A stretch of DNA of 64,000 bases from Bacteroidota bacterium (GTDB taxonomy: Bacteria; Bacteroidota; Bacteroidia; Cytophagales; Cyclobacteriaceae). Each line of letters opens with the position of its first letter. Position 1 is the stretch's first letter. A model generated the notes under the pieces. It ran no database searches. It was not told where the DNA came from and worked only from the letters and a program-made list of their open reading frames with translations. The position numbers and the translations under genes were made by a program. Of the stretch, positions 1-9,751 are shown in pieces. The DNA lies in NCBI GenBank assembly GCA_018266055.1, contig JAFDYT010000015.1, positions 62,001-126,000 of the forward strand. The letters run 5' to 3'.

Positions 1-522
1 CTGAACAATGTGGAGAATACGGCGCGTCAGCAAATACTCGGCGGCTCGGTAAGGTACGACTATACACTTAACGACGTTTTGCTAATTGGATTGAGTGCAC
101 AGATCAGCCGACAAAAAACGGAATACGACTTTACAAAGAATCTCAATCAGGTTTACACCAACAATACCTACTCGGCAGAAGGTAACCTCACCTTCCTGAA
201 GAACTATCAGTTCAACAGCACGCTCGACTATTATATTTACAAAAGCGAAACCACAGGCTTCAGCCGCAACTTCCCGATCTGGAATGCATCGCTTTCAAGG
301 TTCTTACTGAAGAATAAAACTGGTGAACTGAAGCTTGCCGTGATGAACATCCTCGACCAAAGCATGAGTGTAAACCAATCGGCCAACACGAACTACCTGC
401 AGCAGGAAACCACCAACAACCTGGGCCGGTACATCATGTTGAGTTTCACCTATTCCATCAACAAACAACTTAACCCGATGGGTGCGGGTAATGGAGGAAT
501 GCGTGTGATGATCAGAAATTGA
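1..522 (+). CDS. Outer-membrane beta-barrel protein, C-terminal part
   Basis: The reading frame is open from the first base, so the gene begins upstream and only the last 173 or so residues are seen. They show the alternating polar/aromatic strands of an outer-membrane barrel, with repeated Tyr/Phe-rich strands and a late segment ending in the strand 'YIMLSFTYSIN'. The tail is short and rich in Gly and Met (GAGNGGMRVM). This resembles the C-terminus of the outer_membrane beta-barrel family (PF14905-like) or a TonB-dependent receptor of Bacteroidota. Substrate cannot be inferred. The next gene is 181 bases downstream with no clear terminator between them. Confidence 0.75.
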   Translation: MNNVENTARQQILGGSVRYDYTLNDVLLIGLSAQISRQKTEYDFTKNLNQVYTNNTYSAEGNLTFLKNYQFNSTLDYYIYKSETTGFSRNFPIWNASLSRFLLKNKTGELKLAVMNILDQSMSVNQSANTNYLQQETTNNLGRYIMLSFTYSINKQLNPMGAGNGGMRVMIRN

Positions 523-703
523 TCGAGCGCGCACTTCGCAAATAATACACTAAAAAATCAAGAGTCTTGATGTAATTCAACCCGTAATGTATTACCGGTG
601 TTTCTGATGGAGGACTCAGACGACTCATTTTCAAATGATCTCCGTCTTTATTAATTTGGATCCATTATATTCTCATCGCGCTAAATAAAAATCAATTCAT
701 TTT

Positions 704-2614
704 ATGGAAAACCCGTTGGCTAGTTACTGGTGGATACTGGTATTGATTCTGTGTATTGCACTTTACAAATTCATCTTTCGTTTTTTGCTGGGCATGGTCA
801 TCGTGCCCGAAGATAAAATCGGTTTGGTCACCAAGAAGTTTGTGCTTTTTGGCAAGAACCGCGAGCTACCCGACGGCCGCATCATCGCTACGTTAGGCGA
901 GGCCGGCTTTCAGGCACGCACACTCGCCCCTGGCTTGTATTTCTGGAAGTGGGTGTGGCAATACAGCATCTCGATGGAATCGTTCACCATCATTCCGGAA
1001 GGAAAAATAGGACTCGTGTTGTCGAAAGACGGCGCGGAGATTCCCAGTGGAAACATTCTCGCACACCGCGTAGAGTGCGACAACTTTCAGGATGCTGAAA
1101 AGTTTCTGCAAAATGGCGGACAGCGCGGTCGTCAATCCAATTACATCACCGCCGGTTCGTACCGGATCAACACGTTGCTCTTTCAGATTTCCATTACCAG
1201 CATGGTGCGCATTCAGGAAAGTATGGTGGGTATCGTCACTACACTCGACGGTCTGCCGATTGAAGCGGGACAGATTGCAGGTAAAGTGATTGAAGGTCAT
1301 AACAACTTTCAGGACTTTGGCACCTTTATTAAAAACGGTGGAAACAAAGGTCTCCAACCACAGGTCATCCTGGCGGGTTCGTACAACCTGAATCCGTGGG
1401 CGGTGCAGGTAGAGGAAATCCCCATGTCGGAAATTCCAATTGGGTATGTCGGTGTGGTGATCTCTTACATCGGGCAGGAAGGCAAAGACCTTACGGGCAT
1501 CGATTTCAAACACGGCAATATTGTAGAGAAAGGATACAAGGGCGTGTGGCTTGAACCGCTCGGCCCCGGCAAGTATCCGATCAACACCTATACGATGAAA
1601 CTTGAACTGGTGCCGACGACTAACCTGGTATTGAACTGGGCGACGGCGCGCAGCGAAGCACACAACCTCGACAAGAATCTTTCTACCATCACGGTGCGCT
1701 CGAAAGACGGATTCCCATTCAACCTCGACGTGGCGCAGATCATTCACGTTCCCTCCAACGAAGCGCCTAAGGTTATCGCCCGCTTTGGAAATATGGTGAA
1801 CCTGGTATCGCAGGTGCTGGAGCCAACGATTGGCAACTACTTCCGAAACTCGGCGCAAGACAGCGACGTGATCGCCTTCCTCACCACACGTAAGGAACGA
1901 CAAGAGTCCGCGAAAGCGCACATCAAAAAAGTGTTGGACGAATACAACGTCAATGCAGTAGATACCCTTATCGGGGATATCGTTCCTCCCGAAACGTTGA
2001 TGAAAACATTGACCGACAGGAAGATTGCGGAAGAACAAAAGGTGACGTACGAGACTCAAAAGAAAGCACAGGAAACACGGCAGGGCATGGAGAAAGAAAC
2101 CGCCATCGCCGACATGCAAAAGGATATCGTGAAGGCACAACAGAGCGTGGAGATTGCCGAGCGCACCGCCAACGCCACAGTAAAGAAAGCCGAAGGTGAC
2201 GCGAGCAGTGTGAAGCTTGCTGTAAGCGCCGAAGCAGAGTCAACCAAGATGCGCGCCCATGCCGAAGCGGAGTCGACCCGCGCCAGAGCGCAGGCCGAGT
2301 CGGAAGCCATCAAGCTCAAAGCGTCGGCGCAAGCTGAACAGATTTCACTGACGGGTAATGCCGAAGCGAGCAAGATCCTCGCCGTGGGTAAATCTACTGC
2401 CGAAGCCTACGAACTGGCCGTGAAGGCGCTGGGCGGAGATAACTTTACACGTTATAAAATCACCGAAGAGCTTTCGAAAGGAAACATCAAACTTATCCCC
2501 GACGTGCTCATTGGTGGCAACGGTGCCAACGGCAATGCCGTAGAAGGAATCCTGGGATTGAAATTGATGGAAATGATCGACCCCGGCAAGCTGGAGCAAC
2601 AGAAAAAGAAGTGA
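704..2614 (+). CDS. Flotillin-like SPFH-domain membrane protein
   Basis: 636 residues. One N-terminal membrane segment (about 9-32) is followed by four tandem modules of about 65-75 residues (33-96, 97-169, 170-243, 244-305). Each starts with a Pro/Gln-x-x-x-Val/Ile-Gly-hydrophobic strand and ends near a (P/A)G-x-Y motif, followed by INT or LNP in modules 2-4. An SPFH/band-7 region follows (about 320-450), then a long Ala/Glu/Lys-rich coiled coil (about 440-580) typical of flotillins and a Gly-rich segment before the end. Flotillins scaffold ordered membrane domains. The repeated N-terminal modules make it longer than a usual flotillin. The ATG start precedes the membrane segment directly. 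No operon partner is visible. Confidence 0.85.
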   Translation: MENPLASYWWILVLILCIALYKFIFRFLLGMVIVPEDKIGLVTKKFVLFGKNRELPDGRIIATLGEAGFQARTLAPGLYFWKWVWQYSISMESFTIIPEGKIGLVLSKDGAEIPSGNILAHRVECDNFQDAEKFLQNGGQRGRQSNYITAGSYRINTLLFQISITSMVRIQESMVGIVTTLDGLPIEAGQIAGKVIEGHNNFQDFGTFIKNGGNKGLQPQVILAGSYNLNPWAVQVEEIPMSEIPIGYVGVVISYIGQEGKDLTGIDFKHGNIVEKGYKGVWLEPLGPGKYPINTYTMKLELVPTTNLVLNWATARSEAHNLDKNLSTITVRSKDGFPFNLDVAQIIHVPSNEAPKVIARFGNMVNLVSQVLEPTIGNYFRNSAQDSDVIAFLTTRKERQESAKAHIKKVLDEYNVNAVDTLIGDIVPPETLMKTLTDRKIAEEQKVTYETQKKAQETRQGMEKETAIADMQKDIVKAQQSVEIAERTANATVKKAEGDASSVKLAVSAEAESTKMRAHAEAESTRARAQAESEAIKLKASAQAEQISLTGNAEASKILAVGKSTAEAYELAVKALGGDNFTRYKITEELSKGNIKLIPDVLIGGNGANGNAVEGILGLKLMEMIDPGKLEQQKKK

Positions 2615-2771
2615 TAAAAGGACATGGGACCGAAATCGACACCTTTTACATTTGGTCGAAGAACTATACGTGGCCATCCAAATAGATTGGGGTAAGTGTT
2701 GTCTTTGTCTTAGGCTTACATGAAAGCTCATCCTTTCCCGGCTTTTTGTATCTTTAGCTTGCAATCATTGT

Positions 2772-5342
2772 ATGTCTTTCAAATCCTGGCTGCTGATTTT
2801 CGCTTTCGTGCTCACCCAAAAAGCCGTAGGTCAGCATATTGATAATTCCTATTGGTATGAGGTTTATGGTACGCCTCAGTATGTGAGCGCGGTGGAAGCA
2901 TCGGACGGCGGCATACTCCTTTTTGGAAACATCGACTACTATGGCTCTACTCCTACGGCCAGTATGATTAAAATAAACAGACTGGGTAAAATTGATACCA
3001 CATTCAAAAAGGTATATGCCAATCAACCGGTTCAAATCGCACGTGTATTGCCTGACGGTAAGCTTTTAATTTGCGGAAACTTCACCGCTGTGAACGGTGT
3101 GAGTTGCCCTGGTCTCGTACGGCTTTTTCCCGATGGCACACTTGATCCCACGTTCAAATTTCAGTCTGGTATGTCTGTCTGGGATGTAAGGATTCAAGCC
3201 GACGGCAAAATACTAGTCAATCATTTCCTTGAAAATACGATAAAGCGCTATACTGCTGATGGAGCTTTTGACCCTACCTTCAATATTCACATTACAATTG
3301 CAGCCGCAGCTTTATTTCCAACTCCACTGGGAATTGTTGTAGCTGATCCGGAGAGTAACTTCTATCGCCTGAACTACGATGGAAGTTTGGATTCACGATT
3401 TGCAAATGCCTTTCCCGATGCCAACCAATATAATTCTTACAACATATTGTATCTGTTGGCGGCGCAGGAAGATGGTAAAGTAGTAGTAGGTTATCAAGAT
3501 GGTGTGTACCGAGTTAATACTGATGGATCGGTGGACTGGAGTTATCAATTCGTGGACAACCAGGCGCGTTCTGCAACGATCCGAAAGAACGGAAGGATAC
3601 TGGTGGCCGGAAGTGGTGCAGGAGTTGAACTGAACGCCGACGGCACGCTGTACCAACATATTGCTTTCTCACCCAATTTGATTTATTCGTATAAAACGAT
3701 GAATGTCACGCCATACCTCGAGTTGTATGATCAGCATATTCTGGTAAGCGGTGCCACACTACGAGTAGTGAATCCGGACATATCGATTGATGAGAACTTC
3801 CCCGTGACACAGGTTTCTTCTGCACCCAATTATTTCTTTAATGATATTCAATTTGATTTTCAAGGCAGAGCTTTGATCTCTATTGGCAATCTGTTTTCAC
3901 CCGGTTTTTCATCTGAGTTTTTTAGAGTAGGTTACAATGGAAAACGTGACTCCACTTTTTATGCGCCCCCCTTATGGTCAAACTCCATGGCGCTGGAAGA
4001 AGATAATAAAATTTTTGTCACAGGCGGGTTGAACAATCCTCTGGCCAGTGTTTCCAGATTGAATACGGATGGTACTATCGACTCTACATTTTACAGCCCT
4101 TCTACACCAGGCTTTATCTCCAAAATAAGATACAACGGTGCCAATATTATTGTGGGAGGACGATTCTCCGCCTATGATAACACGGTGGTCAACGCCATGG
4201 TAAAACTTGATAAGTCGGGAAAGGTGGTGGGAACATATGCCATTCCCGAGGGTCAGGAGGTCACCGATTTCGATCTTCAATCGGATGGTTCGGTGGTGGC
4301 GATTTGCTCAGGAACATCGCCACCGCGATTGTACCGGTTTTCACCGGATTGTTATTTAGACACCAGTTTTCCCGGGTCTGTTTTCAAATTGTACTCTGAC
4401 GTTCATATGAAAATCGACTCCAAGAATAGAATTTACCTTGTTGGCGTTGGAGTTCCCAACCGGATCATGCGGCTTAGTGCCAACGGCACAATCGACGACA
4501 CTTTTAAAGCGGGTACGTTTGACACCGAATTTCCCAACTTGAAGGCCATCGATATCTTGCCCGATGGCAGTATCGCGATAGGTGGTTCGTTTGGTTCCTA
4601 TCAGGGACAACCTACCGGTGGACTTGTCATTATTAAAGAAGACGGCAGCTTTGTTATCCCGACACCGCTTACTGATCCTTCCACTAGTTTGCTATGGGTA
4701 AAGTATGCAGCAGGTAACCTCTATGTGGGGGGAAGGATTTCGATGAACAATGGAAGAAAATTAGGCGCCATTGCGCGGTTTCTGTTTGACGGCGCATACG
4801 TGCCCAAGCCTCCAGATCCTGTCAACCTGAACGGAAGGATTGCTAACAAAGCTAACCTTCAGTTGGGTTGGGTGTACACCTCGGGCGCCGAAGATGGCTT
4901 TATTCTTGAGCGGTCTACCAACGGCGGTAATTCATTTGACGAGCGTGCGAAGCTTTATAGGAAAACTTTTGCTTTTATTGATGACGAAATTGATACAACC
5001 AAAACTTATTATTACCGCATTCATGCTTTTAATACAACAGGAAGTTCAGGCTACTCCAACACATTCAAATTTCCCGCTGATGTAATCACCAGGGCAGAGA
5101 CTCCCTTCACCGCGGTTGCTTTTCCTAACCCGACGCACGGGCTAATCACCATCACCACAAATACTCCGTATAGCAAAGTTGAAGTGTTTAATATACTTGG
5201 TCAGTCGGTAACCCCAATGGATGTAATATGGGGAGAGCATTCGGTAAGCATCAACCTGGCCTCCTTACCAAATGGAGTGTACTCTGTAATTCTAACTTCG
5301 AGTCAGTCTACTTTGCGCACTACCAAAGTAGTGAAATACTGA
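2772..5342 (+). CDS. Secreted delta-60 repeat protein with T9SS sorting tail
   Basis: 856 residues. A signal peptide (1-21, ending AVGQ) precedes many delta-60-type repeats with D-G-(T/S)-(L/I)-D-x-x-F and DGKILV-like strands, which build a beta-propeller. A fibronectin type III-like segment lies around 685-770. The last 75 or so residues form a type A T9SS sorting domain, with a PNPTHG-like start, a VEVFNILGQSV strand and a LPNGVYSV strand. The protein is thus probably exported through the Por system and anchored or released at the surface. Ligand or role is unknown. A TATCTTTA box (2749-2756) lies just upstream but has no good -33 partner. The gene is convergent with the next one, with 6 bases between the ends. 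Confidence 0.88.
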   Translation: MSFKSWLLIFAFVLTQKAVGQHIDNSYWYEVYGTPQYVSAVEASDGGILLFGNIDYYGSTPTASMIKINRLGKIDTTFKKVYANQPVQIARVLPDGKLLICGNFTAVNGVSCPGLVRLFPDGTLDPTFKFQSGMSVWDVRIQADGKILVNHFLENTIKRYTADGAFDPTFNIHITIAAAALFPTPLGIVVADPESNFYRLNYDGSLDSRFANAFPDANQYNSYNILYLLAAQEDGKVVVGYQDGVYRVNTDGSVDWSYQFVDNQARSATIRKNGRILVAGSGAGVELNADGTLYQHIAFSPNLIYSYKTMNVTPYLELYDQHILVSGATLRVVNPDISIDENFPVTQVSSAPNYFFNDIQFDFQGRALISIGNLFSPGFSSEFFRVGYNGKRDSTFYAPPLWSNSMALEEDNKIFVTGGLNNPLASVSRLNTDGTIDSTFYSPSTPGFISKIRYNGANIIVGGRFSAYDNTVVNAMVKLDKSGKVVGTYAIPEGQEVTDFDLQSDGSVVAICSGTSPPRLYRFSPDCYLDTSFPGSVFKLYSDVHMKIDSKNRIYLVGVGVPNRIMRLSANGTIDDTFKAGTFDTEFPNLKAIDILPDGSIAIGGSFGSYQGQPTGGLVIIKEDGSFVIPTPLTDPSTSLLWVKYAAGNLYVGGRISMNNGRKLGAIARFLFDGAYVPKPPDPVNLNGRIANKANLQLGWVYTSGAEDGFILERSTNGGNSFDERAKLYRKTFAFIDDEIDTTKTYYYRIHAFNTTGSSGYSNTFKFPADVITRAETPFTAVAFPNPTHGLITITTNTPYSKVEVFNILGQSVTPMDVIWGEHSVSINLASLPNGVYSVILTSSQSTLRTTKVVKY

Positions 5343-5348
5343 CAGTTC

Positions 5349-5747
5349 TTACTTCAGTTTTGATTGTATGCCGATGGGCACCACGTCGGTAAGCTCCAAC
5401 TTCTTGACCATGTTAGCTACGGTGGCCTTGTATTTCTTAAAGTGCTCGGTGAGAATGTGCGCCTTGTAGGCATCTACACTCGCATAGATTTCGAAGATCG
5501 TAATCCTGGAAGGGTTTTGCTTGTCGTGCACTGCCGTGTAGGCCAGCACTCCTTTCTCATTGGCGATGGCCGCATTCATCTGTTCTTTCAGCGCGGTGGT
5601 GTACGCGTCGAGCATCGTACTGTCGACCGTAATTTTAGCAATGCGCATGTAGGTTGATTTTTCCTGGGCATGCACGCGGGTGGTGTCCGTGATCATCAGA
5701 GTAAGAATAAGGATAAAGAAGACAATCGGTTCTTTCATCGTTTTCAT
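5349..5747 (-). CDS. Exported antibiotic biosynthesis monooxygenase (ABM) family protein
   Basis: 132 residues. An N-terminal signal peptide (about 1-28, ending VHAQ) precedes a ferredoxin-like ABM domain: a MRIAKITVD strand, a helix over residues 50-65, a VLAYTAVHDKQ strand, an ITIFEIYAS strand and the helix with HILTEHFKKY. Family members act as small dimeric oxygenases or as autoinducer- or heme-related proteins, so the exact reaction is unknown. Two in-frame ATGs exist, at 5747 and 5738. A TACTTTTG box (5755-5762) places a likely transcription start very near 5747, which favours the second ATG. A second, cytoplasmic ABM protein lies at 57648. Confidence 0.75.
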   Translation of the reverse strand: MKTMKEPIVFFILILTLMITDTTRVHAQEKSTYMRIAKITVDSTMLDAYTTALKEQMNAAIANEKGVLAYTAVHDKQNPSRITIFEIYASVDAYKAHILTEHFKKYKATVANMVKKLELTDVVPIGIQSKLK

Positions 5748-5959
5748 CGTATGTCAAAAGTATGAATATGTGTAAGTCCTTTTTTCGATAAAGGAAATTT
5801 AAGTTAACGTTTTGGATTGTATAGTGAAACCTATACTTCCAAATAACAATCAGCGATCCGCTTTAACCGCCTGCACATTCAGTAGTATAGAATTTAATAT
5901 TCTCATTCCGCGTGTGATCAAAAAACTCTAATTTTCACTGAATTCTTATCCACACCGGT

Positions 5960-8683
5960 ATGCCCCGCAAACTCCTCACCTTCGTTATTGCAATTCTCTT
6001 TGTGTCTGTCGCTGTAGCGCAGACTAAAGTCGCCGACCTGCAAACAGAAAACACTACCAACCCGATCGGCCTTGGCACTGCCCATCCGCGCTTCGGCTGG
6101 AAGATCGTGTCCACCAAAAGAGCGGTGATGCAAACTGCTTATGAAGTGCAGGTCAGCACTACACTCGCAGGCCTTTCAAAAGGCGCCGTGTGGAACTCTG
6201 GCAAAATCACTTCTGATCAATCGGTGTTTGTGGATTATAATGGTGCGGCACTTCAATCGACCACGCGCTATTTCTGGCGTGTGAGAATATGGGACGAAGC
6301 CGGCAAAGCCACCGCGTGGAGTGAACCGGCATTCTTTGAAACAGGGTTCCTCTCTCCTGCCGACTGGAAAGCCAAATGGATTGAATCAGGATTACCCGGC
6401 GACATTGTGCTTGGCGCAAGTCCTTATTTCCGCAAGGTGTTTGACGTGACTAAACCTATCGCTTCGGCGCGACTCACCATCACCGCGCACGGCATGTACG
6501 AAGCGTCGATCAACGGCAAGCGCGTAGGCGATGCCTACCTCACGCCCGGATGGACCAGCTACAAAACACGCTTGCAATACCAGGTGTACGACGTTACGGC
6601 GTCTGTAGCGCAAGGCAAAAACGCCATCGGCGTAATCCTCGGCGACGGCTGGTACCGCGGCCACCTGGCGTGGGAAGACAACAAGAATTTTTACGGCAAC
6701 AAACTCGGCGTACTCGCACAGCTCACTGTCACCTACAGCGACGGCACTTCAGAAGCAATCGTCACCGACGACCAATGGAAAGTACGCACCGGCCCGATCG
6801 TAAGCTCCAGCATTTATCATGGCGAAGTGTACAACGCGCAACTGGAAATGCCCGACTGGAACAAAGCTTCGTTTGATGCGTCGGCATGGACACCGGTGAC
6901 TGTGAAAGACTTTCCGTTCACAAACCTGACGGCCAGCGAAAGTGCCAACATCACCAAACACGAAACCTTCAAACCGATCAAGGTGATCACCACACCCAAA
7001 GGAGAAAAGGTAATCGACTTCGGGCAAAACCTTACGGGATGGGTTCACTTTAAGGTATCCGGCGCGAAAGGAACGCAAGTGACGATACGTCACGCCGAGG
7101 TGCTCGACAAGAAAGGAAATTTTTATACCGACAATCTGCGCGCGGCAAAAGCAGAAGTACACTATACACTAAAGGGCAATGGCATTGAAAGCTATGAGCC
7201 TCGCTTTACGTTCTTTGGCTTCCGATATATTCAGATCATGGGGTATCCCGGCGAAATCACCGCCGATAATTTTGAAGCGATCGCATTGTATTCCGACATG
7301 AAAGGCACGGGGCAGTTCTCGTGCTCGAATGCGTTGGTCAATCAACTGCAACACAACATTCAATGGGGCCAGCGTGGCAACTTCCTTGACGTGCCCACCG
7401 ACTGTCCGCAGCGTGATGAACGCCTCGGCTGGACGGGCGACGCACAGGCCTTTGCGCGCACCGCCACGTTTAACTTTGACGTCGAAAACTTCTTTGCTAA
7501 ATGGCTGAAAGACCTCGCGGCCGATCAGCAACCCGACGGACGAGTGCCGTTTGTAATTCCTAATGTACTCAAGCCCGCCGACGGAGGTTCTGCGGGCTGG
7601 GCCGATGCCGCCACGATCATTCCGTGGACGATGTATGTCGCATACGGCGACAAGCGGATTCTGGAGGATCAGTACGCCAGCATGAAATCATGGATTCGCT
7701 TCATGCAAACCAACAGTACTGACAACCTGTGGAACAAAGGATTTCATTTCGGCGACTGGCTTTTCTACCGCCCTTTTGATGACAACGACGGACGTTCGGC
7801 GGTGACCGACAAATACCTGATTGCACAATGCTTCTATGCGCATTCTCTGGACCTTACCATCAAGACAGCCAAACTGCTCGGCGCGACAGACGATGTAAAC
7901 CAATACACCGCCTTGCTGGAGAAAGTAAAAGCTGCTTTCATGAACGAATACGTCACACCCAACGGCCATCTGGTGTCAAGCACACAAACGGCTTATGTGC
8001 TGGCGTTAAACTTTGACATGCTACCCGAAGGCATGCGCAAGCAAGCGGCAGATTTTCTGGTGAAGAACATCAAGTCGTACGGCACACACCTTACTACAGG
8101 TTTTCTTGGCACACCGTATCTCACGCACGTGCTCACACGCTTTGGCTACACCGACGTTGCCTATCAACTGCTTTTGCAGGAGTCGTATCCGTCGTGGCTG
8201 TATCCGGTGAAACTCGGAGCCACTACGATCTGGGAACGGTGGGATGGTATCCGCACCGACAGCACCTTTCAAACTCCGGGCATGAATTCTTTTAATCACT
8301 ATGCCTATGGCGCCATCGGCGACTGGCTGTATCGTGCTGCCGCAGGCATTGACACTGACGAGGAAGGCGCAGGCTATAAACACATCAATATCCACCCGCA
8401 TATGGGAGGCGGGTTTTCCTTTGCCAACGCAGAGCTGAACACACATTATGGTACCGTGAGTGCCCATTGGAAAACTGACAACGGCACCTTCACACTCACC
8501 ATCGATGTGCCTGCAAACACCGTAGCCACGGTTTATGTACCCGTGTTAACACCGGAGTCCATCACGGAAAGCGACAAGGCACTCAGCACGTCTAAGGAAA
8601 TCAAAGTGCTGGGAAAAGCCGACGACGCCACGATGCTGCAGGTGGGTTCGGGGCATTATACGTTTGCTGCTAAACTGAATTAG
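5960..8683 (+). CDS. Alpha-L-rhamnosidase, GH78 family
   Basis: 907 residues with a signal peptide (1-20, AVAQ). The order of domains is that of bacterial GH78 enzymes: N-terminal fibronectin/beta-sandwich domains (about 25-130), a rhamnosidase N domain with the WK(A)KWIE motif near 140, a concanavalin-like domain, the (alpha/alpha)6 catalytic barrel, and a C-terminal beta-sandwich. The catalytic motif DCPQRDERLGWTGD starts at D481, with conserved E487, and a WERWDG motif lies later in the barrel. It releases L-rhamnose from rhamnosides, probably in the periplasm. It is the first gene of the rhamnose operon, and its stop codon directly abuts the start of the transporter gene. Confidence 0.95.
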   Translation: MPRKLLTFVIAILFVSVAVAQTKVADLQTENTTNPIGLGTAHPRFGWKIVSTKRAVMQTAYEVQVSTTLAGLSKGAVWNSGKITSDQSVFVDYNGAALQSTTRYFWRVRIWDEAGKATAWSEPAFFETGFLSPADWKAKWIESGLPGDIVLGASPYFRKVFDVTKPIASARLTITAHGMYEASINGKRVGDAYLTPGWTSYKTRLQYQVYDVTASVAQGKNAIGVILGDGWYRGHLAWEDNKNFYGNKLGVLAQLTVTYSDGTSEAIVTDDQWKVRTGPIVSSSIYHGEVYNAQLEMPDWNKASFDASAWTPVTVKDFPFTNLTASESANITKHETFKPIKVITTPKGEKVIDFGQNLTGWVHFKVSGAKGTQVTIRHAEVLDKKGNFYTDNLRAAKAEVHYTLKGNGIESYEPRFTFFGFRYIQIMGYPGEITADNFEAIALYSDMKGTGQFSCSNALVNQLQHNIQWGQRGNFLDVPTDCPQRDERLGWTGDAQAFARTATFNFDVENFFAKWLKDLAADQQPDGRVPFVIPNVLKPADGGSAGWADAATIIPWTMYVAYGDKRILEDQYASMKSWIRFMQTNSTDNLWNKGFHFGDWLFYRPFDDNDGRSAVTDKYLIAQCFYAHSLDLTIKTAKLLGATDDVNQYTALLEKVKAAFMNEYVTPNGHLVSSTQTAYVLALNFDMLPEGMRKQAADFLVKNIKSYGTHLTTGFLGTPYLTHVLTRFGYTDVAYQLLLQESYPSWLYPVKLGATTIWERWDGIRTDSTFQTPGMNSFNHYAYGAIGDWLYRAAAGIDTDEEGAGYKHINIHPHMGGGFSFANAELNTHYGTVSAHWKTDNGTFTLTIDVPANTVATVYVPVLTPESITESDKALSTSKEIKVLGKADDATMLQVGSGHYTFAAKLN

Positions 8684-9739
8684 ATGCAAGTCCTTCTCGG
8701 CATTTTCTTCCACTTCATCGGTGGAGCAGCCTCCGGTAGTTTTTATATTCCATTCAAGAAAGTAAAAGGATGGCATTGGGAAAGTTACTGGATCATCGGT
8801 GGACTTTTCTCGTGGTTGATTGTTCCGCCACTCGCGGCGTGGCTCACGTTGCCCGGCTTCGGTGCGATCATCAGTAACACTTCTTCAACTGTTATTTTCT
8901 TTACCCTCTTGTTCGGCGTGCTGTGGGGTATCGGCGGCCACACGTATGGACTAGGCGTGCGCTACCTAGGCATGTCGTTGGGCAATTCTGTGGTGCTTGG
9001 GTTCTGCTCTGCCTTTGGCGCGCTCGTTCCTTCCGTGTATTACGATATCGTTCCGACCTCCGGTAAAACGACATTCAATGATTTGCTTTTCACGCCATGG
9101 GGAAGAGTAATTTTGCTTGGCGTGTTGATCTGTCTGGCGGGAATATACGTGTGCGGTCGCGCGGGCATGCGCAAAGAGAAAGAACTCTCTGACACCGACA
9201 AAAAGAAAAGCGTGGCCGAGTTTAACCTTGTCAAAGGATTGGTGGTGGCCATCACCTCGGGGATATTAAGCTCGTGTTTCAACTTTGGCATTGAAGCCGG
9301 CAAGCCAATGGCAGAAGCTGCTGTGGCGCAAGGACTCAATCCGCTTTATCAAAACAATGTTACATATGTGGTTTTATTGTGGGGCGGCCTTGCCACGAAT
9401 CTGGTGTGGTGCGTGATCCTCAATTTCAAAAACAAATCGTTTGGCGACTACACCAGTAAGGCTTCTCCCCTTCTCGGGAATTATCTGTTCTCGGCGCTGG
9501 CCGGCACCACGTGGTTCCTTCAGTTCTTCTTTTATGGAATGGGTGAAAGTAAGTTAGGCAATGGTGCAAGCTCATGGATATTACACATGGCCTTCATCAT
9601 TATCATTGCCAACATCTGGGGCATTGTATTGAAGGAGTGGAAAAATGTAAGTGGTAAAACAAGAGTAACGATCTTTGCCGGCATCAGCCTGATTATTCTG
9701 TCGGTGCTGGTGTTGGGTTATGGGAATTCAATTAAATAA
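8684..9739 (+). CDS. rhaT: L-rhamnose-proton symporter RhaT
   Basis: 351 residues with about ten membrane segments and the family signatures GAASGSFYIPFKKVKGWHWE near the N-terminus and a WGIGGHTYGLGVRYLG stretch. RhaT imports L-rhamnose across the inner membrane with protons. The ATG follows the TAG of the rhamnosidase with no spacer, so the two are almost certainly translated from one message. Context agrees fully: every downstream gene belongs to rhamnose breakdown. The family is short and well conserved, and the length is normal. Confidence 0.95.
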   Translation: MQVLLGIFFHFIGGAASGSFYIPFKKVKGWHWESYWIIGGLFSWLIVPPLAAWLTLPGFGAIISNTSSTVIFFTLLFGVLWGIGGHTYGLGVRYLGMSLGNSVVLGFCSAFGALVPSVYYDIVPTSGKTTFNDLLFTPWGRVILLGVLICLAGIYVCGRAGMRKEKELSDTDKKKSVAEFNLVKGLVVAITSGILSSCFNFGIEAGKPMAEAAVAQGLNPLYQNNVTYVVLLWGGLATNLVWCVILNFKNKSFGDYTSKASPLLGNYLFSALAGTTWFLQFFFYGMGESKLGNGASSWILHMAFIIIIANIWGIVLKEWKNVSGKTRVTIFAGISLIILSVLVLGYGNSIK

Positions 9740-9751
9740 TTGATAAGAAGT

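Noticed and set aside
893-2140. Long minus-strand open frame (415 codons) opposite the flotillin-like gene
   Set aside because: It is antisense to a well supported gene, has Cys/His/Phe-rich shadow composition, and no family motif.
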